From NCBI GenBank assembly GCA_018303625.1, contig JAGVXV010000017.1, forward strand, positions 1-41,809: 41,809 bases of DNA. The letters are read 5' to 3'. The position numbers were made by a program, and so were the translations under genes. The first letter of the stretch is position 1. Each line of letters opens with the position of its first letter. Below the pieces are notes generated by a model that had not been told where the DNA came from, ran no database searches, and was given only the letters and a program-made list of their open reading frames with translations. Of the stretch, positions 14,339 to 21,795 are shown piece after piece. This stretch comes from Candidatus Woesearchaeota archaeon (GTDB lineage: Archaea > Nanobdellota > Nanobdellia > Woesearchaeales > GW2011-AR4).

Positions 14339-15813
14339 TTTATCTTCCTTATAATCCCCTCTTTTACATTAACCTCTACCAGGTCTCCATTCCTCAGGGC
14401 TTTGGTGGCAACTTTTGTGCCTATAATGCAAGGTATGCCTAATTCCCTGCTTACAATTGCGGCATGTGAGGTTATTCCTCCTTCATTCGTTATTATTGCT
14501 TTCGCCTTCCTCATCAAAGGCACAAATTCGGGCCTCGTCATAGAGGTTACAAGTATCTCATCCTTGTTGAATTTTTCCTTATGCGGGTTATTTACAATTC
14601 TTACATTGCCTATTACATTCCCATTGCCCATGGATGCAACAATTCCGTTCAATTCCTCTTCCGAGCTTGATTGCAGTGACTCTGCAATAAACATAATATT
14701 TTCTGCTTTTTTCCCCTTGAGCAAAAGTTCCCCATCCCGATAAACCGCAAGTATGCAGCCTTTTGTCCTGCTTTTTGCCTCATTTATGTAGAAGTTTTTT
14801 TCTTTATAGAAAATATGCTTTATGTCATCAGGAAAAAGCTCTTCCACATATTTCAGCGGGATTTTTGACCTTTTGGATATTTCCTTTTGAAGAAAAAACA
14901 AGTAATGGGTCGTTACAAGCATATTCTTCTTTCTTTGGTCCTGCAGCCATACAAGCTTGGAAAGCAACTCAAATAATGCCTTGTATTTTTTTGCCAAGCT
15001 TAGTTTTTTAATTAGGGCATTTTTCTTTTTTATTAAATTTTTAATGCTTGATTGTAATTTTCCCAGTTCCTCTTTTATTGCATTAATGCCCCTGTCTTTT
15101 GTTTCCTCTTTAACATGAATAAGAAAATCATTTGGAGATATAATTTCAGTCCTCTCGTAGTTGTTTCTTATCCAAAAATATTTTCTTGAATGCTCATTGA
15201 GCATTTTTGTGAAATCCTTTTCCTTATCATAATAAGCAATGCACAGCTTAAGAAAGCCTATTCTCTCTTCCTCTATAAATGACCTTCCAATAGGTGATGA
15301 TAATATTAAAATGTAATCGTGCGCCATGCTTAAGTTTATGTTGAAATATTTTGAAAACTCCGGCGCAACCTTGGCATCAACATAAATGCCAGTTCCCTCT
15401 GCGCAGAGCGGTATAGAAAACTCTTTGATGTATAGTTCATTTAGTTTCAGATACATTCTTATCAAAGAATTATTGGAAATTTTGCTAAGAGCCGATTTTT
15501 CTATTTTTTGGCAATAATCTGTCAACGCTTTGCTGTAAGCCTTCCAAAGATTTATTCTTTTTTGGAAGTATTTTCTATCTTTCAAGTGTTTTTTATACAA
15601 AAAATCGGCAATTTCTATGCTTTCCTTTTCCATAAGAAGCTGGAGTGTATACCTTTTTTTGCATGGGAATATTCCAATAGAATACCCTTTAAGGTATCTG
15701 TTCATTTCTATAAAACCTTTGATGGGAGGGTACACTGTTGACAAAACGCACGGGCCTTCGACAATCCACCATTTCTCATTTCTGAGCAGGTTAATTATTT
15801 TTTCATAGTTCAT
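14335..15813 (-). CDS. PEP-utiliser-type phosphohistidine swivel protein 2
   Basis: This 492-residue protein has 4-nt ATGA overlaps at both ends. Its N-terminus, NEKWWIVEG, resembles KRKWYIQGF of swivel protein 5, and the two are the closest pair by eye. Shared motifs are SSPIGRSFIEEE (about 172-183), HSRKYFWIRNNY (208-219), and WLQDQRK (289-295) followed by HY (303-304). The swivel domain reads DEILVTSMTRPEFVPLMRKA and NEGGITSHAAIVSREL, with His450 as the predicted phosphocarrier. As in the other members there is neither an ATP-binding nor a PEP-binding domain, so it cannot be a self-sufficient PEP synthase. Many Cys and aromatic residues lie in the N-terminal 60 positions (FPCKKRYTLQ), possibly for ligand binding. 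Confidence 0.85.
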   Translation of the reverse strand: MNYEKIINLLRNEKWWIVEGPCVLSTVYPPIKGFIEMNRYLKGYSIGIFPCKKRYTLQLLMEKESIEIADFLYKKHLKDRKYFQKRINLWKAYSKALTDYCQKIEKSALSKISNNSLIRMYLKLNELYIKEFSIPLCAEGTGIYVDAKVAPEFSKYFNINLSMAHDYILILSSPIGRSFIEEERIGFLKLCIAYYDKEKDFTKMLNEHSRKYFWIRNNYERTEIISPNDFLIHVKEETKDRGINAIKEELGKLQSSIKNLIKKKNALIKKLSLAKKYKALFELLSKLVWLQDQRKKNMLVTTHYLFFLQKEISKRSKIPLKYVEELFPDDIKHIFYKEKNFYINEAKSRTKGCILAVYRDGELLLKGKKAENIMFIAESLQSSSEEELNGIVASMGNGNVIGNVRIVNNPHKEKFNKDEILVTSMTRPEFVPLMRKAKAIITNEGGITSHAAIVSRELGIPCIIGTKVATKALRNGDLVEVNVKEGIIRKIK

Positions 15814-17195
15814 TTTCTCAGTATTCTTATAACGCCATTATTTGCATCAACTTCTACAAGGTCTCCATCTTTTAATATAGAGGTAATGTGGCTTACTCCG
15901 ACAATGCAAGGCACTTTCAGTTCCCTGGAGATTATGGCTGCGTGGCTTGTAATGCCGCCTTCCTCAGTCACTACAGCAGCCGCCTTTTTCATTATAGGAA
16001 CAAACTCAGGCCTTGTGGCTTCCGAAACAAGTATTTCTCCTTTATTGAATTTTTTGAAATCCTTCTGCCCCATAACAATTTTGACAATGCCTTTAGATTT
16101 ACCCTTTGATGCTATAACTCCTTTCAGTATTTCTTTGCTATCTTTCCTTATTTTTTTTATTGCTATGCCTTCAAGATAAAAGACCTTATTATTTACCCAA
16201 CCCATTGAGACATTTTTTCTTTTCAAAAGCTTTTTCTCAAGCTTTTTTGGGTTTTTCATAAAATCCTTAAATTCAAACCAGAACATCCTTAGGAGAATGT
16301 CCTTTTTATTCTGTAGGCTCTTTCTTCTCAAGCCTTCTTCAAGGAACCTTATCAGTATAAACTGCCCTGTCTGATTCAGCCTTTTCCTTAAATCGCGCAA
16401 TGGCAGGGATTTTGCAAGTATTTTAAGGATTATTTTTTCCTCTTCATTTAATTTTGTGATAAATTGTGAAATTTCAATCTTGGGGATTGTTTTATGTTTT
16501 CTTTTATTAATATGCAAATACTCCATGTCCTTTTTTATTGCATTCTTGTTAAGGAATTTTGAATCATGATAATTGGACTTTATATAAAAAAAATTGTTTA
16601 TTATTTTATTGCACATAGGTATATTATTATTCATGGAAAGTCTTCTTAGGCTATCTTCATACTCTATCATATAGCTTTTATAGCCCTTGTTTTCGCTATC
16701 AATATAGGAAAAAATGAAGCTTTCTGCCTTTTTGTTTACCGGACTTAATTCCGACATTAATTTCTCGGCAAGGTGGGATTCATAAATATAAGTTACAGCC
16801 CCGACTCCGAAATAATGCACATAATCCTTGATGAATTTTCCATACAAGTCCAAAAACCTTTTATCGGATAATTGTTTGAGATTCTTCATTCTAATCTTCC
16901 AAAAATAATCCAGCTTTCTTATCCCATTATCAACATCTTTTCTTACCTTTTTGAAGAAATCGAATGACAGATTTTTATTTAAAATCAAATTAACAAGCTT
17001 TTGACTCTCTTCAGCAAACAAATCTGAGCGTATATATTCCTCAGCATGCTTGTTATTTCTTAAAACTAACCCCCAGTCCATTATATATACAGGAAAAAGG
17101 GACTTTGTTTTTTTTACTACTTCTATAGTGAGGGATGCTCCGAAAATAGAGGCTTCGAAGCCGCTAAGCTTGTCCATCTCTGCTAGGTATTTCAT
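15810..17195 (-). CDS. PEP-utiliser-type phosphohistidine swivel protein 1 (first of the array, diverged)
   Basis: This 461-residue protein is the first swivel gene in transcription order, starting 21 nt after the acyltransferase stop. The N-terminus has an alternating hydrophobic pattern (EASIFGASLTIEVVKK) absent from the others. The middle is helical; the aromatic motif is reduced to NNFFYIKSNYHDSKFL and the later one to PLRDLRKRLNQ, without the HY pair. The swivel domain is intact: GEILVSEATRPEFVPIMKKA, TEEGGITSHAAIISREL with His418, and GDLVEVDANNGVIRIL. With protein 4 it forms the diverged subset. It is probably translated with the following three genes as a coupled block. No ATP-grasp or barrel domain is present. 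Confidence 0.83.
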   Translation of the reverse strand: MKYLAEMDKLSGFEASIFGASLTIEVVKKTKSLFPVYIMDWGLVLRNNKHAEEYIRSDLFAEESQKLVNLILNKNLSFDFFKKVRKDVDNGIRKLDYFWKIRMKNLKQLSDKRFLDLYGKFIKDYVHYFGVGAVTYIYESHLAEKLMSELSPVNKKAESFIFSYIDSENKGYKSYMIEYEDSLRRLSMNNNIPMCNKIINNFFYIKSNYHDSKFLNKNAIKKDMEYLHINKRKHKTIPKIEISQFITKLNEEEKIILKILAKSLPLRDLRKRLNQTGQFILIRFLEEGLRRKSLQNKKDILLRMFWFEFKDFMKNPKKLEKKLLKRKNVSMGWVNNKVFYLEGIAIKKIRKDSKEILKGVIASKGKSKGIVKIVMGQKDFKKFNKGEILVSEATRPEFVPIMKKAAAVVTEEGGITSHAAIISRELKVPCIVGVSHITSILKDGDLVEVDANNGVIRILRK

Positions 17196-17216
17196 TTTTA
17201 GAGAAATTGATTTAGT

Positions 17217-17813
17217 TCATTCCTTATATTTTATGATTTCAATGTCTTTCTTCAGTTTCATATCCTCTGGAGTTAATTTCTTTATAGGCTTTGCAGGTAT
17301 TCCTCCAACAAACATATTATCCTCAACATCACTGCTTACAAAGCATATGGCTCCTGTTATTGCATTTTCCCCTATTGTCACGCCTCTTCTTATTATAGTG
17401 TAGCCTGAAATCATCGCATTTTTCCTGATTATAGTCCTGCCAAGAGAAAATGATTCGCGAAGAAATTCATGAGTTGCAAGCTCGCAGTCAGAGCCTATCA
17501 TTACGCCATCTTGGATTGTTAAAAGTTCTGGAAACAAAGGATCCGGCAGGACATTATAAGCTATGGAAACGCCTTTGCCTATCCTGACTCCAAAAATCCT
17601 GTAAATTGCATTCTTGATTTTGCATGGCGGTGTTTTCCGCAAAATCTCAAAAATCAAAGCGGTAAAAAGCATCCTTAGGGGATTTCTCAGCTTATGCCAG
17701 TCATTCTGGGAGCTGGATTTATTTCCCTTATACGCAAAATTCACCAGTCTTATATCTTTATTGTTAAGAATCTGTTTTATTACCCTTCTTACTTCTCTCC
17801 AGTATTTAGACAT
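17217..17813 (-). CDS. Left-handed beta-helix acyltransferase B
   Basis: This 198-residue protein of the hexapeptide-repeat acyltransferase superfamily (LacA/CysE/WbbJ-like) has an N-terminal helical half (about 1-75) that contains RNPLRMLFTALIFEILRK. The C-terminal half has the hexapeptide pattern: VRIGKGVSIAYNV, VMIGSDCELATHEF, AMISGYTIIRRGVTIGENAIT, ending in VGGIPAKPIKKL. The His of ATHEF is the candidate catalytic base. Enzymes of this type O- or N-acetylate sugars with acetyl-CoA, and the PAKxIK ending is typical. It is a tandem paralogue of the next gene upstream (same WHKLRNPLRML / WSRLRNPLRML core). The downstream Pta could influence acetyl-CoA supply, which is speculative. The acceptor is unknown. 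Confidence 0.83.
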   Translation of the reverse strand: MSKYWREVRRVIKQILNNKDIRLVNFAYKGNKSSSQNDWHKLRNPLRMLFTALIFEILRKTPPCKIKNAIYRIFGVRIGKGVSIAYNVLPDPLFPELLTIQDGVMIGSDCELATHEFLRESFSLGRTIIRKNAMISGYTIIRRGVTIGENAITGAICFVSSDVEDNMFVGGIPAKPIKKLTPEDMKLKKDIEIIKYKE

Positions 17814-17850
17814 TTTACCCCCAACTGCTAAGGCATTAGAAAGAGGCTAT

Positions 17851-18471
17851 TTAATTATTTTTCTCTTTAGAATTGTACATTATCACTTCGCTGACTTCGC
17901 CATGCTGCTTCCTCTCAGCCAGATAAGTCTTTTTGTCCAGCATCTTAATAACTTTTGCCGGAATCCCTGCAACAAAGCTGTAGGCAGGAACATCATCCCT
18001 GCAGTAAGAGAACAGGCCTATAATGCTTCTTTCACCGATATCAACCCCTGGATTGACGCAGACCCAAGAAGCCAGCATTGCCTGCTTTCCTATTCTAACT
18101 CTGCCGAGCATAATCCTATCTATTATGAATTCATGGGTTGCAATTATCATATCCCCTCCAACTAAAACTCCATCATCAATCGTTATCAGCTCCGGGAATA
18201 GCCAATCAAGGATGACATCAGGGCTTATTGTAACATCCTTCCCTATTTTAACTCCAATCATCCTGTAAAGGTTGTTCTTGAATTCGCAAGGAGGCAGTTT
18301 CCTGCAAACCTCGACAATAAAAGCGGTCCATAGCATCCTTAATGGGTTCCTTAGCCTGGACCATTCATAAGCAGAATTAAGCCTGTTCATGTCATATTTT
18401 ATCTTGACAATCTTGGCATTTTCGTTATTCAGAAATTTCCTTACTTCTTCCTTTATGTAGTCTTTCGCCAT
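17851..18471 (-). CDS. Left-handed beta-helix acyltransferase A
   Basis: This 206-residue hexapeptide-repeat acyltransferase is paralogous to the gene at 17217. Shared parts are RLRNPLRMLWTAFIVE, KLPPCEFKNNLYRMIGVKIG, the sentence-like VILDWLFPELITIDDGV, IATHEF with the candidate catalytic His, and the terminal VAGIPAKVIKML. The beta-helix coils run from about residue 70 to 180. The helical N-terminus could mediate trimer contacts or membrane association; it has no clear transmembrane span. The gene starts 14 nt after the small membrane protein gene and ends 37 nt before its paralogue, so all three probably share a transcript. Sugar or lipid-headgroup acetylation at the cell surface is a reasonable guess from the family. 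Confidence 0.83.
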   Translation of the reverse strand: MAKDYIKEEVRKFLNNENAKIVKIKYDMNRLNSAYEWSRLRNPLRMLWTAFIVEVCRKLPPCEFKNNLYRMIGVKIGKDVTISPDVILDWLFPELITIDDGVLVGGDMIIATHEFIIDRIMLGRVRIGKQAMLASWVCVNPGVDIGERSIIGLFSYCRDDVPAYSFVAGIPAKVIKMLDKKTYLAERKQHGEVSEVIMYNSKEKNN

Positions 18472-18485
18472 TTAAGATAAAAAAA

Positions 18486-18833
18486 CTATGGGGTTTTTAA
18501 TTTTTGCGTAAAACTTTCTTCCTCTGTGCTTTCTTTCTTAGCAAAAATTTTGTTTTTCAATGAGGATTTATTCCATCTTAGGATTAATGCAGCTATTACA
18601 ATTGCAATTCCGATTATTATAGAAGGCACTACAAGGTTGTTCTGCACAATAGTTTTTTCAATGACTGGAATCTGGTGGCATGCAAAATCGCTTCCGCAGT
18701 AAAATTCATTGCCGCAGTCTGTATTGCTTCTGCATTCTTTCGAGCCTAGATTAGCAAGCCATCCAAGAAATATGACTACTATTATGACAACCAATACTAC
18801 AGTCAAGCCCCCATCTGCCCTCTTAAATCTCAA
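18486..18833 (-). CDS. Small two-span membrane protein with Cys-rich loop
   Basis: This 115-residue protein uses a TTG start (18833); no ATG is available upstream of the first membrane span. There are two hydrophobic segments: GLTVVLVVIIVVIFLGWLA (9-27) and VVPSIIIGIAIVIAALIL (about 68-85). Between them is a loop with four cysteines in the pattern CxxxxxCxxxxxCxxxxxxC (ECRSNTDCGNEFYCGSDFAC), likely disulphide-bonded or metal-binding outside the membrane. The C-terminal tail is charged and cytoplasmic if both ends face inward. This Cys loop resembles short secreted Cys modules I associate with DPANN proteins, but I do not know a named family. It is the first gene of the 11-kb minus-strand unit. 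Confidence 0.7.
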   Translation of the reverse strand: MRFKRADGGLTVVLVVIIVVIFLGWLANLGSKECRSNTDCGNEFYCGSDFACHQIPVIEKTIVQNNLVVPSIIIGIAIVIAALILRWNKSSLKNKIFAKKESTEEESFTQKLKTP

Positions 18834-18867
18834 AATTAACCACCCGGCATATGTAAAAGAGAACTGA

Positions 18868-18875
18868 TATTTAAA
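18868..18875 (-). promoter_or_regulatory. TATA box of the acyltransferase / swivel-kinase unit
   Basis: Minus-strand TTTAAATA, preceded by purines (AAAGA), lies 34 nt upstream of the TTG start of the small membrane protein. It predicts a transcript start near 18846 and is the only strong promoter-like sequence ahead of the unit. Confidence 0.5.
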
Positions 18876-18906
18876 TCTTTTTATATTAACTACTAAAAAG
18901 TTAGAA

Positions 18907-19008
18907 CTATTCTTCTTCAGCAGGCATTTCTTTCTCCTCTTCTGCGAAATCTTCCAGAGTCTTGTTTTTCATTATTGTCTTATAGCTAATTTTCTTGCTC
19001 GTGTTCAT
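18907..19008 (-). CDS. Tiny acidic-tailed ORF (33 aa) coupled to dUTPase
   Basis: This ORF translates as MNTSKKISYKTIMKNK and ends in an acidic tail, EEEKEMPAEEE. Its ATG lies one base after the dUTPase stop codon, as expected for translational coupling, and it has no overlap with another gene. The basic-then-acidic composition is unlike random translation of this AT-rich DNA. I do not recognise a family, and it may instead be non-coding 3' sequence. Function unknown. Confidence 0.4.
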   Translation of the reverse strand: MNTSKKISYKTIMKNKTLEDFAEEEKEMPAEEE

Positions 19009-19009
19009 T

Positions 19010-19435
19010 TTAGAGCCCCGTGCTTCCAAAGCCTTTTTCGTCTCTTTTGGTTTTGTTTAAAGAATCTGCCTCAACAAGCTCCGCGCTTACAATAGGCTGT
19101 ATCAGCATTTGAGCGATGCGCATGCCTTTTTCCACTTTGAAAACTTCTTTTCCGAGGTTTATCATGACCACTTTGATTTCGCCCCTATAGCGAGAATCTA
19201 TAACTCCTGCAAGATTATGCAGCGAATGCCTTGCAGCCAAGCCGCTCCTGTCCCATACCAGGCCCACATAGCCGTCAGGAATCTCTATCTTGATTCCGGT
19301 AGCCACTAATCTGCTTTCCATGGGGCTTAAAATATGGTCTTCGGCAGCGTACAAGTCAAAGCCAGCATCTCCTTCATGCGCGTACTTTGGCATAGAAATC
19401 CCGTTCAGTTTTTGTATTTTTATTTTCAGAGTCAT
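19010..19435 (-). CDS. dut: Deoxyuridine 5'-triphosphate nucleotidohydrolase (dUTPase)
   Basis: The enzyme hydrolyses dUTP to dUMP and pyrophosphate, keeping uracil out of DNA and feeding dTMP synthesis. All five trimeric-dUTPase motifs are visible in 141 residues: motif 1 DAGFDLYA, motif 2 RSGLA, motif 3 GVIDSRYRGEIKV with the Asp that activates water, motif 4 RIAQMLI, and motif 5 RDEKGFGSTG with the Phe that stacks on uracil. The ATG at 19435 is chosen; an in-frame TTG at 19453 adds six residues. This is the true dUTPase type, not the dCTP deaminase-like archaeal variant. Thymidylate kinase is encoded separately at 4.9 kb. Confidence 0.94.
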   Translation of the reverse strand: MTLKIKIQKLNGISMPKYAHEGDAGFDLYAAEDHILSPMESRLVATGIKIEIPDGYVGLVWDRSGLAARHSLHNLAGVIDSRYRGEIKVVMINLGKEVFKVEKGMRIAQMLIQPIVSAELVEADSLNKTKRDEKGFGSTGL

Positions 19436-19532
19436 TTTAAGAATTGATTTCAAAATTTTTTAATTAAGCTTATATATAAATAATGCTGAATTAAAAAATA
19501 TAGTTTAAGTTAGCTATTTTGATTGCTTCAGG

Positions 19533-20036
19533 TTATTCCTTCCTGAAATCGAAAATGGAGCTTAACTTGTGCTGCAATATCCTGCCGTTTTCCGCATCGA
19601 CCTTTATGTTCAGGGTATTGAATGTCTTTGTTATGTAAGTCAGGTTCCAGATATCGCCAAAAGGCTCCAGGTTCTGCAAAATTGCGATTATCTTATCGTC
19701 TATTTCCTTGGGGTATTTTTTTTTCTTGAAAGACTCTGCCTTGTTAATGATTTTATCGAAAGGCAGCTTTAATTTTGCCGTGTTTATTTCATTTACCTTC
19801 ATATCGGGCTTTTTAAAAACTTCTTCTTCCTGGTTGAGCTCTATCTTATCTTCGTTTATGGAAAATGTGGTTATTTTATCATTGGCCTTATTGTAGAAGC
19901 CAATCTGCCATCCTCCAAAGCTTTCTTCCTTAAGGATTTTGAAGGCATAGGAAAAGAAGGTATTCTCATTTTCCTTTTTCCAGTTTTTGAATGCGTTGTC
20001 GTTTTTTAGCTTGTCCAATGCCGCCTTTAATTCCAT
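19533..20036 (-). CDS. Hypothetical protein with PepSY-like C-terminus
   Basis: This 167-residue protein is soluble, without signal peptide or cysteines. An N-terminal helix (ALDKLKNDNAFKNWKKEN) precedes a beta-rich middle (GGWQIGFYNKANDKITTFSI). The last part, IWNLTYITKTFNTLNIKVD followed by AENGRILQHKL, looks like the PepSY pattern W-x-[VL]-x-Y...[IV]-[DE]A-x-[TN]G-x-[IV]. In PepSY proteins this fold is associated with peptidase inhibition or regulation; here the similarity is short and by eye only. Helices around residues 95-120 are Lys-rich. It is divergent from taw1 with a 53-nt gap. No confident family assignment. Confidence 0.6.
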   Translation of the reverse strand: MELKAALDKLKNDNAFKNWKKENENTFFSYAFKILKEESFGGWQIGFYNKANDKITTFSINEDKIELNQEEEVFKKPDMKVNEINTAKLKLPFDKIINKAESFKKKKYPKEIDDKIIAILQNLEPFGDIWNLTYITKTFNTLNIKVDAENGRILQHKLSSIFDFRKE

Positions 20037-20089
20037 ATTAATTAGAATAATAGTAAAAATTTATATATGTTTGTATTGTTCTTAATATC

Positions 20090-21064
20090 ATGCAACTTAC
20101 TGTTTTGAATGAGCAGCAAAACCAGCAGGAATTGAAGAACATTAAAAGAACCAGTGAAGGCTACAGGATTGTAGGCAACCATAGCGCTATAAAGGTCTGC
20201 GAATACTGCAAAAAAGCCATAAAGGGCCAAGATGTCTGCTATAAAAATACCTTCTATGGCATTGAAAGCTGGCGCTGCATCCAGATGAGCCCTACATTTT
20301 ACTGCAACCATCGCTGCGTGTTTTGCTGGCGTGACATAGACTACACGTGGCCTAAATGGCAGGGCATTGTTGATGAGCCTGAAGAGATTGTTGATGGCTG
20401 CATCAAAGCCCATATTGAATATTTGCAGGGGTTCAAAGGCAACTCTAAGGCAGTTGAGCAAAAGCTCAGGGGAATGGAAAAGCCATTGCATTTTGCCATA
20501 AGCCTTACTGGAGAGCCCACAATGTATCCCAAGCTGCCGGAAATGATTGACTACATCAAAAGCAGGGGCATGACTGCTTTTCTCGTCACAAACGGCACAA
20601 TTCCGGAGATGGTTGAAAAACTGCTTGAGCATCAGCCAACTCAACTGTATATCAGCGTTTACGGCCCAAACAAGGAAATTCATTCCAAATCATCAAATCC
20701 AATCCAAAAAGACGCATGGGAAAGATTGAATAAGTCTTTATCTTTAATGAATAAGTTTAATAGAAACGTAATGAGGTTAACTTTGGTAAAGGGAATTAAT
20801 CTTGTTGATCCAAATGGCTATGCAAAATTGATTGAGGAATACGGGCCTATGTTTGTTGAGCTTAAGGGCTATATGCATGTCGGGCATAGCCAAGAGAGGC
20901 TGGAAAGGGCAAATATGCCGCTTCATGAGGAAATTATGGAATTCTCCAGGGAAGTTGAAAAAAACTCCAGTTATAAAATAATAGATGAAAAGAAAGAAAG
21001 CAGGGTAGCTTTAATGGTAAAAGAAGACTTTGAAGGAAGGAAGATGGATTTTGAGGGGTTATAA
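20090..21064 (+). CDS. taw1: 4-demethylwyosine synthase (TYW1/Taw1), radical SAM
   Basis: This enzyme builds the tricyclic 4-demethylwyosine base from N1-methylguanosine at position 37 of tRNA-Phe, using pyruvate carbons and SAM. It acts in archaea and eukaryotes and is absent from bacteria. The 324-residue length matches the archaeal form without flavodoxin domain. The radical SAM cluster is CNHRCVFC (Cys72, Cys76, Cys79). The second iron-sulphur cluster uses Cys37, Cys50 and Cys63, spaced 13 and 13, the same spacing as the three cysteines of the Methanocaldococcus enzyme. SLTGEPTMYPKLPEMI gives the SAM-binding GEPT motif, and a Lys for pyruvate Schiff base formation would lie nearby. The 3' end overlaps the convergent phosphoesterase by 6 nt. 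Confidence 0.95.
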   Translation: MQLTVLNEQQNQQELKNIKRTSEGYRIVGNHSAIKVCEYCKKAIKGQDVCYKNTFYGIESWRCIQMSPTFYCNHRCVFCWRDIDYTWPKWQGIVDEPEEIVDGCIKAHIEYLQGFKGNSKAVEQKLRGMEKPLHFAISLTGEPTMYPKLPEMIDYIKSRGMTAFLVTNGTIPEMVEKLLEHQPTQLYISVYGPNKEIHSKSSNPIQKDAWERLNKSLSLMNKFNRNVMRLTLVKGINLVDPNGYAKLIEEYGPMFVELKGYMHVGHSQERLERANMPLHEEIMEFSREVEKNSSYKIIDEKKESRVALMVKEDFEGRKMDFEGL

Positions 21065-21661
21065 TTTTATAATCTTCCCATAAGGCCCTGGATTCATTAC
21101 AATCGCTTTCTTTATTTTGCCAGTTTTCCCGAAATTCTCGTGCAGGTGCCCGCAAATGGCATAATCTATCTTATTCCTTTCAATAAAGTCCCTCACATCC
21201 TTATTTCCGGCATATTGCCCTACAATCTTATCAACTTTAGTTCCGTATGGCGGCCCGTGCAGCAGAAGGATTATTTTTTTGTCCTTGTTTTTTGCTATTA
21301 TTTTTTTGAATTTCTTTGAAAATTTTTTAAAGGTTGAGTCTCTCAATTCAAAACCTCCGCCCCCATATCCTAAAACAATAATGTTATTCTTCTTATAGCA
21401 TTTTTTATGGATAAAGGCAATATTTTTGAATAGCTTGCAGGCTTTCACCATAAACTTTTCCCTTTCATGGTTCCCTTGTATTATTAAAACAGGAATTTTC
21501 AGTTTATTCAGGAAAAACAGGGAATGCTGAATGCCATGCTCAAATATTGAAATGTCCCCGGCACATAGGATTATGTCCGGCTTCTCAGTTTTTGCTTTCT
21601 TTCTTATCCTTTCAAGAGCCTTTAATGATGTATGAGTATCAACAAAAGCAAGTATTTTCAT
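21059..21661 (-). CDS. Calcineurin-like metallophosphoesterase
   Basis: This is a two-metal phosphoesterase of about 200 residues. The metal-binding motifs appear in order: DTH near the N-terminus (ILAFVDTHTS), GDIS, GNHE, LLHGPPYGT and CGHLHE. In the commoner version the first motif is DxHG; here Ser/Thr follow. The ATG at 21661 is used, with a GGTGG ribosome binding site upstream; a GTG at 21676 in the same frame is an alternative. The substrate cannot be told from sequence; related archaeal proteins include YfcE-like phosphodiesterases. No signal peptide is visible, so the protein is cytoplasmic. It converges on taw1, with the last two codons overlapping. Confidence 0.85.
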   Translation of the reverse strand: MKILAFVDTHTSLKALERIRKKAKTEKPDIILCAGDISIFEHGIQHSLFFLNKLKIPVLIIQGNHEREKFMVKACKLFKNIAFIHKKCYKKNNIIVLGYGGGGFELRDSTFKKFSKKFKKIIAKNKDKKIILLLHGPPYGTKVDKIVGQYAGNKDVRDFIERNKIDYAICGHLHENFGKTGKIKKAIVMNPGPYGKIIKL

Positions 21662-21795
21662 TTTATCAAAAACCACCTAAGCTGGTGGAATTCCGTTGTT
21701 TAAATTATTTTTCGATAGTATTTAAATGTGTATGCAATTACTTATTGATGGTAAAAATAGAAATCTTTTTAAAAATATCCTGATTAACGCTCATT

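Noticed and set aside
16690-16715. Possible fourth copy of the 19-nt upstream element on the minus strand
   Set aside because: It lies in the middle of a swivel gene, matches only partly (TTCCTATATTGAT) and has no promoter after it.
7446-17195. Array as decay products of one full-length PEP synthase
   Set aside because: There are five complete, differing swivel genes with start-stop overlaps and intact His motifs, and the ATP-grasp gene ends precisely at its domain boundary. A single broken gene cannot explain this.
20042-20683. 213-residue minus-strand frame opposite taw1
   Set aside because: It overlaps the radical SAM gene, whose cysteines are all placed correctly. No family motif in the antisense frame.
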